Source of the DNA: Chara braunii
Lineage: Eukaryota > Streptophyta > Charophyceae > Charales > Characeae
Length of the DNA: 23,197 bases
NCBI GenBank assembly: GCA_003427395.1
Contig: BFEA01000397.1
Span: forward strand, 334,164-357,360
Reading direction: 5' to 3'
Shown here: positions 1 to 7,767 of the stretch, one piece after another
How the letters are laid out: every line of letters begins with the position of its first letter
How positions within the stretch are numbered: position 1 is the first letter of the stretch
The notes under the pieces: model-generated
What the model was told of the DNA's origin: nothing
The model's database searches: none
The model's input: the letters and a program-made list of their open reading frames with translations, nothing else
Made by a program: the position numbers and the translations under genes

Positions 1-66
1 GTGTGGGTGGGTGGGCATGTGTGCATGAGTGAGTGAGTGAGTGTGGGTGGGCGGGCGGGCGGGTGG
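1..66. repeat. GT/GAGT/GGGC microsatellite with G-quadruplex motif
   Basis: Simple-sequence DNA made of GTGG, GAGT and GGGC short repeats. Positions 45-63 hold five GGG runs separated by single bases, which is a classic G-quadruplex pattern on the plus strand. Nothing equivalent precedes copy B, so this tract is not part of the duplicated unit. Confidence 0.85.
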
Positions 67-74
67 AGACTTTT

Positions 75-425
75 ATTTTTTCTGTTTTTCTGCCCATCGG
101 GAAACAAAAAGAAAACAAAAAAAAACGGGGGAAAGTACAAAAAGAAAAGAAAAAACAAAAAAAACGGGGGGAAAAAAAAGGTGGACGCCGACCACGAAAC
201 AAAAAGAAAAATACAAACGAAAAAAGTAAGAAACGACAGACCGAAAACGAAAATGCTATATAAAAAAAAAAAAACGAAAATGCTATAAAAAAAAAAAGGT
301 CGAGGCACGCTAGAAGAACACAAAACGACACGCCGGAAGGAGAAAAAAAAAACTAAAAGTGAAAAACATAAATACAAAATTAAAAAAAGAACACAAAATT
401 AAAAAAAAAAAAAAAGGGCCGGGGC
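75..425. repeat. A-rich low-complexity tract
   Basis: About 350 bases dominated by A homopolymers broken by short GGGG, ACG and CGAAA pieces. The ATG-started frames here translate to lysine and asparagine runs and are composition artefacts. I see no gene, and there is no matching sequence upstream of copy B. Confidence 0.8.
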
Positions 426-687
426 ACGAAACGACACTTCCTTGCTATCCGACAGCGGGCGCGTTCAGATATGAATGCGCATCGACGCCCGCCGTGTACC
501 CGGCCCCGTGGGCGCTCTCTCTTGTTTGCTGGCGCGCTGTGAACAATTCGGTACGCTTGCCACTCTGCACAACGCCCCTCCCTCGATCGCCTTCATCCGC
601 CGGCCCGAATCAAGACTTCGGGCCGATTCCGGCGCGCAGCGGAACACTACCTCCCCTCCGCGGGCCACCCACGCTTAACGGGTAGGA
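426..687. other. GC-rich flank upstream of copy A TATA box
   Basis: A GC-rich segment directly upstream of the shared TATA box. It contains a perfect 8-bp hairpin at 602-624 (GGCCCGAA / TTCGGGCC, 7-nt loop). If the segment after 700 is the R/U5 of a plus-strand LTR, this occupies the U3 position. It is not alignable by eye with the corresponding flank of copy B (12736-13800). The open frames on both strands follow from base composition. Confidence 0.4.
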
Positions 688-700
688 TATATATATAAGG
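688..700 (+). promoter_or_regulatory. TATA box of the R/U5-like segment, copy A
   Basis: TATATATATAAGG is followed about 25-30 bases later by a pyrimidine-rich CTTCTCACAG stretch that would suit a transcription start. It marks the exact left edge of the similarity between copies A and B. A downstream R/U5-like segment with polyadenylation signals supports an LTR promoter on the plus strand. The TA repeat is nearly symmetrical, so minus-strand use is also possible. Confidence 0.45.
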
Positions 701-723
701 CCTATTTATATAGGACGATCACT

Positions 724-1077
724 TCTCACAGTCACAGTGAGGCTCCTCTCAGCCATGTATGTATATAATCGCAGGCAGTCACATCCAGAAGTTGAACCAC
801 TACCATACCTGCAGTCACATCAAAGATTCATTCAGAAGTCCACGCACTACACGGGGTCAAATTCAACCATTCCTTGCACTCATACCCCTCGTTTTAACCA
901 TACAAGCCTCACTCGTGCAACTCTTAAATAAATACTCAGTACGTTTGTTGGATGGCCATTCAAATAAAGTCCTGGTGAAAACATAACAAAACAGTTCAAT
1001 CACAAGGCTAAAGCCTTTAGGTTGAGTGACAGGAGTGAATTGGAGTTGAGTTGTGAACTGACGAATCGGCAACCGAC
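724..1077 (+). other. R/U5-like segment with two poly(A) signals, copy A
   Basis: This segment follows the TATA box and includes AATAAA at 927-932 and 963-968, the order expected for R/U5 of a plant LTR. It ends near a 19-bp palindrome. Opposing evidence: the nearest primer-site-like sequences read on the minus strand, so the segment could instead be internal to a minus-oriented element. The 69-residue minus frame at 863-1072 has no recognisable motif and is not called. Confidence 0.35.
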
Positions 1078-1155
1078 CTGTTATCAGTGATAACAGAACG
1101 TGATCCTTGTAGGATCAAGCTGAAACTAGTCATGAACTTGGATCAAACGATCAAG
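1078..1155. other. Palindrome and two further hairpins, copy A
   Basis: Positions 1078-1096 read CTGTTATCAGTGATAACAG, a 9-bp inverted repeat around one base. Next come GATCCT-TGT-AGGATC at 1102-1116 and CTTGGATC-AAAC-GATCAAG at 1137-1155, the last with a single-G bulge. In copy B the first (14194-14212) has one change that weakens one pair. The location after the U5-like segment resembles retroelement leaders, where primer binding, dimerisation or packaging structures occur. TGTTATCAG also partly resembles the initiator-Met primer site TGGTATCAG. Function is inference. Confidence 0.45.
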
Positions 1156-1329
1156 AAGACTTCTAACACACAACAGGCCAAGCCCCAAGCTAAGATCATA
1201 AGTGCATGGAGAATACAACTCCATAACACATCCTCACTCAAAATTTCCCTATAAGTTAAGCCTAAGTCTATCTCTAAACGAGTACCTAAGCAAAGGTAGA
1301 CCAACTGCAGAATCTCCTCTATTCAGGGT
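1097..1329. other. Non-coding stretch before the array, copy A
   Basis: Apart from the small hairpins at its start I see no gene, repeat or motif. It is conserved in copy B at 14213-14445. Confidence 0.6.
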
Positions 1330-1347
1330 GGATTGCCAGAATCGCCA
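1330..1347 (-). other. Primer-binding-site-like sequence and LTR edge, copy A
   Basis: Read on the minus strand this is TGGCGATTCTGGCAATCC. It is separated by GG from an LTR-like end in GACA (plus strand TGTCAAAATA from 1350). The arrangement matches the tRNA-Asp-type site at 12716-12733, including the two-base spacer and GACA end. Plant Gypsy primer sites often begin TGGCG, but I cannot match this one to a specific tRNA. The 124-bp array starts exactly at the proposed LTR edge. In copy B (14446-14463) one base of the TGGCG motif has changed to TGACG. Confidence 0.4.
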
Positions 1348-1349
1348 CC

Positions 1350-1965
1350 TGTCAAAATATACTCTATCTCCTTTAAACTAAGAAAATTTTCGCGGTGCTT
1401 CCCGTAGGAAAAGTGTCTTTCCAGAATTTATATAAGTCCATATATGAAAGCAGAAATAATCTCTAACTCCGAAAAGTCAAAATTATATCTAACTTCCTGA
1501 AATAGCAGATATTTGAGCAGCACTCCCTTTAGAAAGGGAGACTTCCAAGATTTATACTAGATGAGATATGAAATCGAAAGACAGCTCGAGCTCAACTTTT
1601 AGGCGGAATTTAACTAACGGCTTAATCTTGTAGAAACTTCGGCATCACTTCCTCTAGAAAAGTGTTATTCCAAAATTTGTACAAGCCTAAGTCCAGAATT
1701 TGAAAGTAACTTTGACTTCCCAAAGTTCAATTTCGTCTAACTCCCTGAATTAGCAAAAATTTGGGCAGCATTCCCTTTAAAAAGTGAGACTTCCCACATT
1801 TTAACTAAGTCAGATAAGAGAAAAGACAAAGTTGAACTTTAGACAAGTCAAAATTCAATTAACTCCTTGGATTTGTAAAAATTTCGGCAGCGCTTCCCGT
1901 AGAGAAAGTAGCTTGCCAATATTTATACAAAGCCAAGTATGAGAAAAAATCTCTGAAAATGCAAA
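1350..1965. repeat. Array 1: five ~124-bp hairpin units, alternating types, copy A
   Basis: The hairpin TCC anchors fall at 1400, 1524, 1650, 1772 and 1895, giving spacings of 124, 126, 122 and 123 bp. Units 1, 3 and 5 carry a CRCTT...AAGTG-type stem (with G-T pairs in units 1 and 5). Units 2 and 4 carry a CTCCCTTT...AAAGGGAG-type stem; unit 2 is a perfect 8-bp hairpin at 1523-1540. Linkers alternate too: GAATTAGCAAAAATTTGGG-like before even units and TTTGTAAAAATTTCGG-like before odd units. The true period is therefore about 248 bp. Confidence 0.8.
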
Positions 1966-2219
1966 AATTGACCTAAGTAAAAGGATACTACAGAAAATGC
2001 AGGAATTGACACTAACTCATATTACTCTAGCACATGACGAGCAACTAAAGCAACTACCTATCAACCTGTAACTCAGACTAAGTAGTGGCCCCACTCAGTC
2101 ACATGCAAGTCAAACCAGAAAGGTAAGTACTCTTACCTACCCCAAGTTCATTCCATATAGATAGTTTATAAATCTTTTAAGTCCTTGAACCCTTATTTCC
2201 CTCTTACATAAGAGATAGG
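1966..2219. other. Linker between arrays 1 and 2, copy A
   Basis: Two imperfect direct repeats of about 22 bp, starting at 1955 and 1993, share GAAAATGCA and AATTGAC. At 2121-2128 AGGTAAGT is a consensus 5' splice site. No gene is visible. Confidence 0.5.
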
Positions 2220-2631
2220 GCTGGACCATTCGTCATTGAAAAAATGTCCAGCTTGCCTTTAAGGTATACACAAACAGGTTGCACAACTACTTTTCTCTTC
2301 TTTTGGGCATATGACTAGGTCATTCGCCATGGAAACATTGCCTAGCCGCCCTAAGCCGTTTAATATCCAAAATTTAATATTTCTCTGACTTTGTTTTCAA
2401 AAAGGAAAGCAAATATGGGCAGGGGACTGAACCATTCGCCATGGAAACAATGTTCAACTTGCCCTGATTATTTTCATTTTTACTTCGTATTTTTCTCTTT
2501 CTCCTCTCGATGATATGGCTTAGAGTTGGACCATTCACCATAGAAACAATGTCGAGCTGTCAGTTCACATGCAAATATATATAAAGTATTTTCCCTTTGT
2601 ACTCAGTTTGACTTATGTGTGTTGTTTTCAG
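2123..2631 (+). other. Possible intron, copy A
   Basis: A donor AG|GTAAGT at 2121-2128 and an acceptor TTGTTTTCAG|G ending at 2631 are both conserved in copy B (15248-15755). Such short signals arise often by chance and no coding exon flanks them, so this is weak. If real, splicing would remove hairpins 1-4 of array 2 and leave 5-7. Confidence 0.15.
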
Positions 2632-2838
2632 GCTAAACCATTCACCATGGAAACAATGCTTAGCCTTCGACCCGAAATCCTCCCTCAGAATAAATAAGAA
2701 CTTAAACTCCCTCAATCAGGCAAACCCCCAGAGTTAACTAGAGCAACCAGGCCATTCACCATGGAAACAATGCCTGGTACTTCAGAAAACAGTCAAATAA
2801 ATACACCTCTGAGCCATTCACCATTGAAACAATGCTCA
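2220..2838. repeat. Array 2: seven bulged hairpins with shared core, copy A
   Basis: Seven elements share the core CATTCACCATGGAAACAATG (variants: G for A at base 6, some CATAGAAAC). Each core is flanked by a different complementary stem, with one unpaired C or T just before CATT. Elements and stems: 2220-2252 GCTGGA/TCCAGC; 2315-2345 CTAGG/CCTAG; 2428-2456 TGAA/TTCA; 2525-2557 GTTGGA/TCGAGC (one wobble, one mismatch); 2631-2665 GGCTAA/TTAGCC plus an A-C mismatch; 2746-2778 ACCAGG/CCTGGT; 2810-2838 TGAG/CTCA. CATT can pair with AATG inside each. Spacing is 64-115 bp and the sequence between them is not obviously repeated. I know of no named family with this pattern. Confidence 0.85.
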
Positions 2839-4767
2839 CGCTTTGGTTGACCCTTCCAAACGCATGCAGGACTACCTTCCTCCCACCTTCCCCTAGTTTA
2901 TCCCTTTGTCTGCTTTCAGTCAAAACAAAGAAGAAACGTAGGCTTCACTCTCACACGTTCCTTTCATTCAGTCTGATTGGGTCCTGAAGAGAAAGAAAAA
3001 CCATACCGACAACCTCACGCATACAACAGTCATACTGCAGGGGGATAAACAAAACATGAGTGGTAGTAGGTTTTACAGATGGAAATGGTTTACCTGACGA
3101 TTCCCTGCCTCCAGAACTCCTCCCGAGTTCCGGTAGAGCTCCCGCAATCAGCAGGTGGACTCCCCACAGAGTCTTGACGCGGATCTACGGGTTGCAATCC
3201 CGCCTGCCGCCTTCCTCTCGTAACCAAGGACTAGACTGAGAGTTAGAAAGGCAGAATGAGAAAATTTCAGACTCTCATATCCAAGGAGGGTGCTCTCAGA
3301 CTCGCGGGAGAGGGCCTTGATACCTTTGATCGCCTGAGGGCCCCACAATGGCGGCCAAGTCGTAACAACTTGGTTAACTCTCTGAAGCCAGGTCGCCGAG
3401 GTCAAACCCTCTGATGACTCTCGTGATTGGAGCAGTACCCCTTTCCCAGAAAATCTGGTCATTCCCTTAGCCTACCATGCTCCAACCACTGCTTAGAACG
3501 CCGCCCCGTGTTTAGACTGAATGTTCGCAAGGGTAGCAAGAGCCTAGTGAAGTATGGCGCATGCAGCCGCCGTACACAGCTAACACGACAAAAGCAAAGG
3601 GACTTATAGCGGCGAGTTGACTATACAAAGTCAACCGCAGGAAAATAGCCATCGCAGTCTTGGCATTCAACCGCAACACACCCATACACACAAGAGGAAA
3701 GGAGACAAACTGCACCTCTCCATGGCCTACTCTCAGCCCTGGCCTTACCGCATGGCCTACCGATGCTAGTCAGCAGCCGATGTGTTGTTGCTCCTCACTC
3801 CCTGAGCTCCAACGAGAAGGGTACAACCTTGGTCAAGTAAGCTTTCAGTCTATAGACCCACTCGCTATGCTCAGGCCTACAGGCAAGTCATCATACCCCG
3901 CTGTCACTCCTCCGTTATCTCAGTCCGCAAGCAAGGGGAATCGGTCAACAGATAGGTCATGAACTTCTCGACTGTCCTCCGAGTACTCGCCGGATACGTA
4001 GAATGAGAATGAGTCTTCTGCTAACACGCGGGGGGGGATACACTATCCCTGCCGAGTAGCAGTCCCCTTGAAGCTCATTGGGTAATAGTCTCCTAAGGTG
4101 AGAAAAGCGACCAGCAGTATCCTGATCAGGCTATGTGCAGAAGATGACGGATCTACGAGCGTCCTGGCAAGTCGAATCGAGCCGACCAGTTCATGGCCAT
4201 CATGGCGATCAGGTACGTGCTACTTTCTTCCCCCTCTCACTATTACCCATGTCTGCATGCACAAACTTACCCCATCGCGCAGCCTGATTGCTTCACGCCG
4301 AAACTGAGAGTCGCCACCCTTCCGATGTTAGGACAAGCAAAGCCTGAATTAATCTTCCACCAAAACGTGGAGAGGTTCATTCTGTTCTTGCTTTGTTTTT
4401 CTTTTACTTTGCACGCTCCTGGCCCCACTTCATGCCTGGGTTCTTCCCTTGTATTCTTCACCTGCCCTCACTACCCCGGTGGCTGCCTCAACAATCAGAT
4501 GAACAAAACTTCGAACGAACCTTCTGCAAGAACCTGGCCAGGTGCGTTCTCCTCTTCCGTTCCCTCCCAAACTTACTCACGGGAACCACCGCGCAGCCTA
4601 TTCGCTACCAACTCCGACTTTACTAACCCATAGTCGAATCTAATACTTCCACCGATCTCGCCCGGGCCAAAACCCATGGATTCGGCTGTCACCCCGCCGA
4701 AATCCGGTCGGAAACGCATACGATCTGATTCGCCTAACATCAAAACCTCTATCTACTATCCTACCTC
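2839..4767. other. Non-coding stretch, copy A
   Basis: About 1.9 kb, conserved in copy B (about 15963-18010), without a recognisable gene. A minus-strand frame at 3148-3462 survives partly in B but is broken differently: A has TGA where B has CGA, and a 1-nt indel shifts the frame. Other frames of 60-146 codons look like shadows of C-rich sequence. A G9 run lies near 4029-4037. B has about 106 extra bases relative to A near 4724. Confidence 0.6.
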
Positions 4768-4791
4768 GCCCGATTCCATAAAGAATCGGGC
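4768..4791. other. 9-bp hairpin, copy A
   Basis: GCCCGATTC - CATAAA - GAATCGGGC is a perfect 9-bp stem with a 6-nt loop. In copy B (18011-18034) a C-to-T change turns one pair into a G-T wobble, so the fold survives. One such hairpin in 23 kb is not far from chance. Confidence 0.5.
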
Positions 4792-4894
4792 ATGATGTCA
4801 CACCTCCCTCCTTCCATATCCACTCCTTCCCGGCATCACCACACGGCCGCTTTCTCAACTAACTCTAATCCTAATCGACTAACCCCAAAACTAA

Positions 4895-5650
4895 CTATAC
4901 CATCAGCTTCGCCATGACAACAAACCCCAGTCTAACCTCTTCCTCCACCCGAATCCGTTCCCCATCGCCCATGCTCCGTGTCTTGCCCAGTTCACCCTTT
5001 GCCTCCATCTTCGAACGCATCTGGCGCGTAATACACCCAGATTTGTTCCTTCCTCCTTTTCGTGCTCGGTGCCTGAGCCTCGCCACTTCTCCGCATGCAC
5101 TCTGCCACACCCCCCGTCAACATTCATCCATCCCCTCCACCTTGCTTTCGGCCGGCCCGTTCGCTAGCCTTGCCCGGTGTTGCCTTAGCGCTGCGCCCCG
5201 TTGCTGCTACCTCGCTGCCCCCGCTCTCCTGCGCTAGTTGCTGCCGCAGCGCCCGGTCCCACAGCGCTACTCTTTCGTCGCTCCTGTCTGCGTCCGCTCC
5301 ACTGACGTGGCCAGCTGCCAATGTCGTGCTCGCTATTGCCCCGACCTCCCTTTCGTAGTGTTAGCGACCCGCTACTCCGCCCACTATTGCGCAACTCTAC
5401 CCGCCCAGCCCCGCTGCGTGCCGCCTCCTTCCGCCCGCATGCACCTGGCGCATTTCCGCCCCCGGGTTCACTCTCCCCCTCTTTTACCTTGTTTTCCCGA
5501 TACGCTGTCCTGCACAACACCAACGACACTCATCGCCAGATCGGGCGCACGGCTATCGACGGAACCGAAATCCACAACAACGCGCCTACTAACTCGTCTG
5601 CTACACCCTTTCCTTAGCCCCCGCTTTACAGTTCCGCCCCGCTTTAACCA
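4895..5650. other. C-rich, strand-asymmetric block, copy A
   Basis: About 750 bases of pyrimidine-rich plus strand (CTCC, GCCC, TCC runs), conserved in B at about 18138-18890. It gives open frames on both strands because stop codons are rare. The best plus frame (4914-5237, 107 codons) has an equal-length counterpart in B, but about 14 residues differ and most base changes alter the residue, which argues against a protein under selection. Confidence 0.55.
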
Positions 5651-6619
5651 TGGCAGCGCCTGGTCGTAGCGTCCTACGACGCCCAGGATAGTTCAGTCAG
5701 GAAGGTCCCACGCAGCTGGTCATTCAAACCACCACCTTAGCTTAGCGGGCCGATCGTCTTCGGGGACGTAGGGTGCGTTCACACTTAGGCCCCTCGCCAT
5801 GGACCGTAGTTGGCGGACGCGACGTCCACCCGCAAAAGGTGTCCCGCCACTTAAACCTTTCTCGTTTCATGGGCGATTGCCCACGGGCTTACCCAAACGG
5901 GTGCATGCCCAACCCATTGGGTGCCGTGATCACTACCCACGACCAGTATCGCCCCCAAGAAAGTCAGGGCGTACTTTTAATAATAATAGCGAGGGAAATA
6001 GAAAAATATCTAGGAAAGCCTTACTCATAAAAGGGGAGTTGCCAGTACCGTCCCGACGCCGCCGAACACCAACCGACGGGGGATAGCCTCGCCAAACCCT
6101 CAAACTCCTCGGTCGCTTCGCGCTACTCTGGTATTCCCGCACCATCGCTGCTCAATCTCGACCCCTAAAACTCTTTGATAAAAGTCCAATACTGTAACCA
6201 AATAGTGCTACGCCCAAGTCTTGGTCTAGCTCTTACGGACGCCTAAATAATGGATACCGCGTGACGGACCAACCTACCGAAATGTTTTAATCCCGCACAT
6301 CGACCTATCGATGTCGTCGTCCTCGGTACACGCGCTCGCCTCGATCCGACGACCCACTCAACCGAAAATACCCCTAATTCTTGCTTAGTCAAATATAAAT
6401 AAATATTAATATTATTCTTAAACAAAACGACCGATGTCCGACCGACTTTTATGATCAACAGCAAAAAAGGATCACGCGCGCCTTTAACTTGCGCGCCCAC
6501 ACACCCTTTACTCTAGTTAACCACCCAGTCAACGCAAATTACAGACGCGACCGCTCCTAGCGCGGTATTGTTAAACTTTATACCAACTATTTTCTGTCAC
6601 TTGCAAAAACCAGGGCGGC
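5651..6619. other. Non-coding stretch with small inverted repeats, copy A
   Basis: No gene is visible. Small inverted repeats occur at 5659-5687 (CCTGG/CCAGG outer, CGTAG/CTACG inner) and about 5880-5927 (GCCCACGGGC, ACCCAAACGGGT, ACCCATTGGGT). An AT-rich patch lies at about 6385-6422. Copy B lacks 23 bases present at about 6262-6284. Confidence 0.5.
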
Positions 6620-6684
6620 TACCCTTGTAAGGGTATTCGCGCCGACAGCTTACCGGACCATATTAAGCGACGTTCCCGTCGCTT
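6620..6684. other. Two compact hairpins, copy A
   Basis: TACCCTT-GT-AAGGGTA (6620-6635) and AAGCGACG-TTCC-CGTCGCTT (6665-6684) are perfect. Both persist in B at 19841-19858 (one pair longer) and 19887-19906, where the only change in the second falls in the loop (TTCC to TCCC). Confidence 0.5.
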
Positions 6685-7063
6685 CGCCAAATCAGAAAGC
6701 TATAAATCCATCCATACTCCAAATGCCGACGACAAAGGAGCCAATCCGATAAGCCGACAAACACAGGGTAGAGGCCTCCATCAAACCATGCCTTTACAAC
6801 TATATGCTGCCAGGTTTCTAACCCGGGCCTCTTACCGCCCAGAAATTAGGATGCAGACAGCATAAGTTTCAAAGATCTTCCCAATCGTCCTCTCCCCGGT
6901 CCTAGACAACCTTCGGCTTCTCGTTGGGTGTCCCTAGTCCAGGCAAAAATTAGAGACGCGGGCCTTAATCGAGACCTTTGAAGGCACTCTCGCCTCCCTT
7001 CTCAAAAATCTCTCGCAATCAAATACCGATAAGCATATACGTATACTTAATATCCGCTCAGCT
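6685..7063. other. Non-coding stretch, copy A
   Basis: I see no gene or repeat here beyond the short palindrome TATACGTATA near 7037. Confidence 0.6.
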
Positions 7064-7323
7064 CTTTCTGCAGTCTAATACAGAAAGGCTAGGTCTCCAT
7101 CTTGGCCCACCATAGCCTGGCTGATCGGGCCAGGACTACGGCCCACCGCATTGTTATTTAACGGCAGTACCTCTCGTTGGTTACGCAACGATAGGTTTTC
7201 TCCTGATAAGCATTCAATCAGGATTTCCNGTTACGCAACGATAGGTTTTCTCCTGATAAGCATTCAATCAGGATTTCCAAAAAATCTCAACCTTCACTAC
7301 CCCACGAAGTAATTTTACTGGGG
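7064..7323. other. Cluster of compact hairpins, copy A
   Basis: Within about 160 bases lie CTTTCTG/CAGAAAG (7064-7087), CCTGGC/GCCAGG (7116-7134), TCGTTG/CAACGA (about 7174-7191) and TCCTGAT/ATCAGGA (about 7201-7225). CCCC-AGTAA/TTACT-GGGG follows at 7300-7323. The 49-bp duplication at 7229 repeats part of the cluster and is artefactual. B has the cluster at 20286-20445 with one mismatch in the second hairpin. Confidence 0.45.
7180..7278. other. Assembly join: 49-bp duplication around single N
   Basis: Positions 7180-7228 and 7230-7278 are identical and separated by one N at 7229. Copy B has this sequence once. This is the signature of two contigs with overlapping ends placed side by side without merging, not a biological tandem repeat. 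Confidence 0.9.
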
Positions 7324-7767
7324 CGGGCAACTCCTCTTAAACTCTTACCCCGCGGTCCCACAGCCAGGTTGCGCCGGCTAGTAGCCATCCAATGGGGTTA
7401 CGCCTTAGAGGTACTAACCTTTACCGTTTAGCTTGGCATTCCTCAATGTGTCACAGAACTAGCACAAGTGGTTAGACGGGGCGTCGCAAAACAGAATCAC
7501 AAGCCCACTACGCGATCACGCAGGGGTCTGAAGACATTTACCATCTCTTCCACAATAGGCGTGGTATCCTTGGCACGCTCACAAACAAAATCACCGTTAG
7601 GTCCACCAGGCCGTGACCCCTGACTTCATAAGAGTCAGCAGCCACCCATCCTAAGACATCTCTCGCCCTGCACTCATTGCGACTTTCTCAAATATTTCAA
7701 GCAAAAGTGGCCTTTTTCGTCAGACTTTATCGCTCATCAGACAACTCGTCATGCCATAAATCAGATT
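7324..7767. other. Non-coding stretch, copy A
   Basis: Only tiny inverted repeats (GGCTAGTAGCC near 7377; CCATCCAATGG near 7386) and an RNA polymerase III A-box-like match (7460-7471) without a B box are visible. I call no gene. Confidence 0.5.

Noticed and set aside
33-288. Three lysine- and asparagine-rich ORFs at the left end
   Set aside because: Translation of an A-rich low-complexity tract.
3148-3462. Minus-strand ORF of 104 codons with a related 129-codon ORF in copy B (16092-16481)
   Set aside because: The shared part is short, the copies have different stops and a 1-nt frameshift, and no domain is recognisable. Similarity follows from the duplicated DNA.
4914-5358. Overlapping plus-strand ORFs (107 and 87 codons) with equal-length counterparts in copy B (18157-18601)
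   Set aside because: They lie in a C-rich block open in several frames on both strands. About 14 of 107 residues differ between copies and most base changes alter the residue, so no protein-level constraint is visible.
7180-7278. 49-bp tandem duplication
   Set aside because: The two exact copies are separated by a single N and copy B has one; best explained as an unmerged contig overlap.
7460-7471. RNA polymerase III A-box match (TAGCACAAGTGG) followed by GGTTAGA, resembling a tRNA D-arm
   Set aside because: No B box (GGTTCGA type), no cloverleaf and no acceptor stem nearby, so neither a tRNA nor a SINE is supported.
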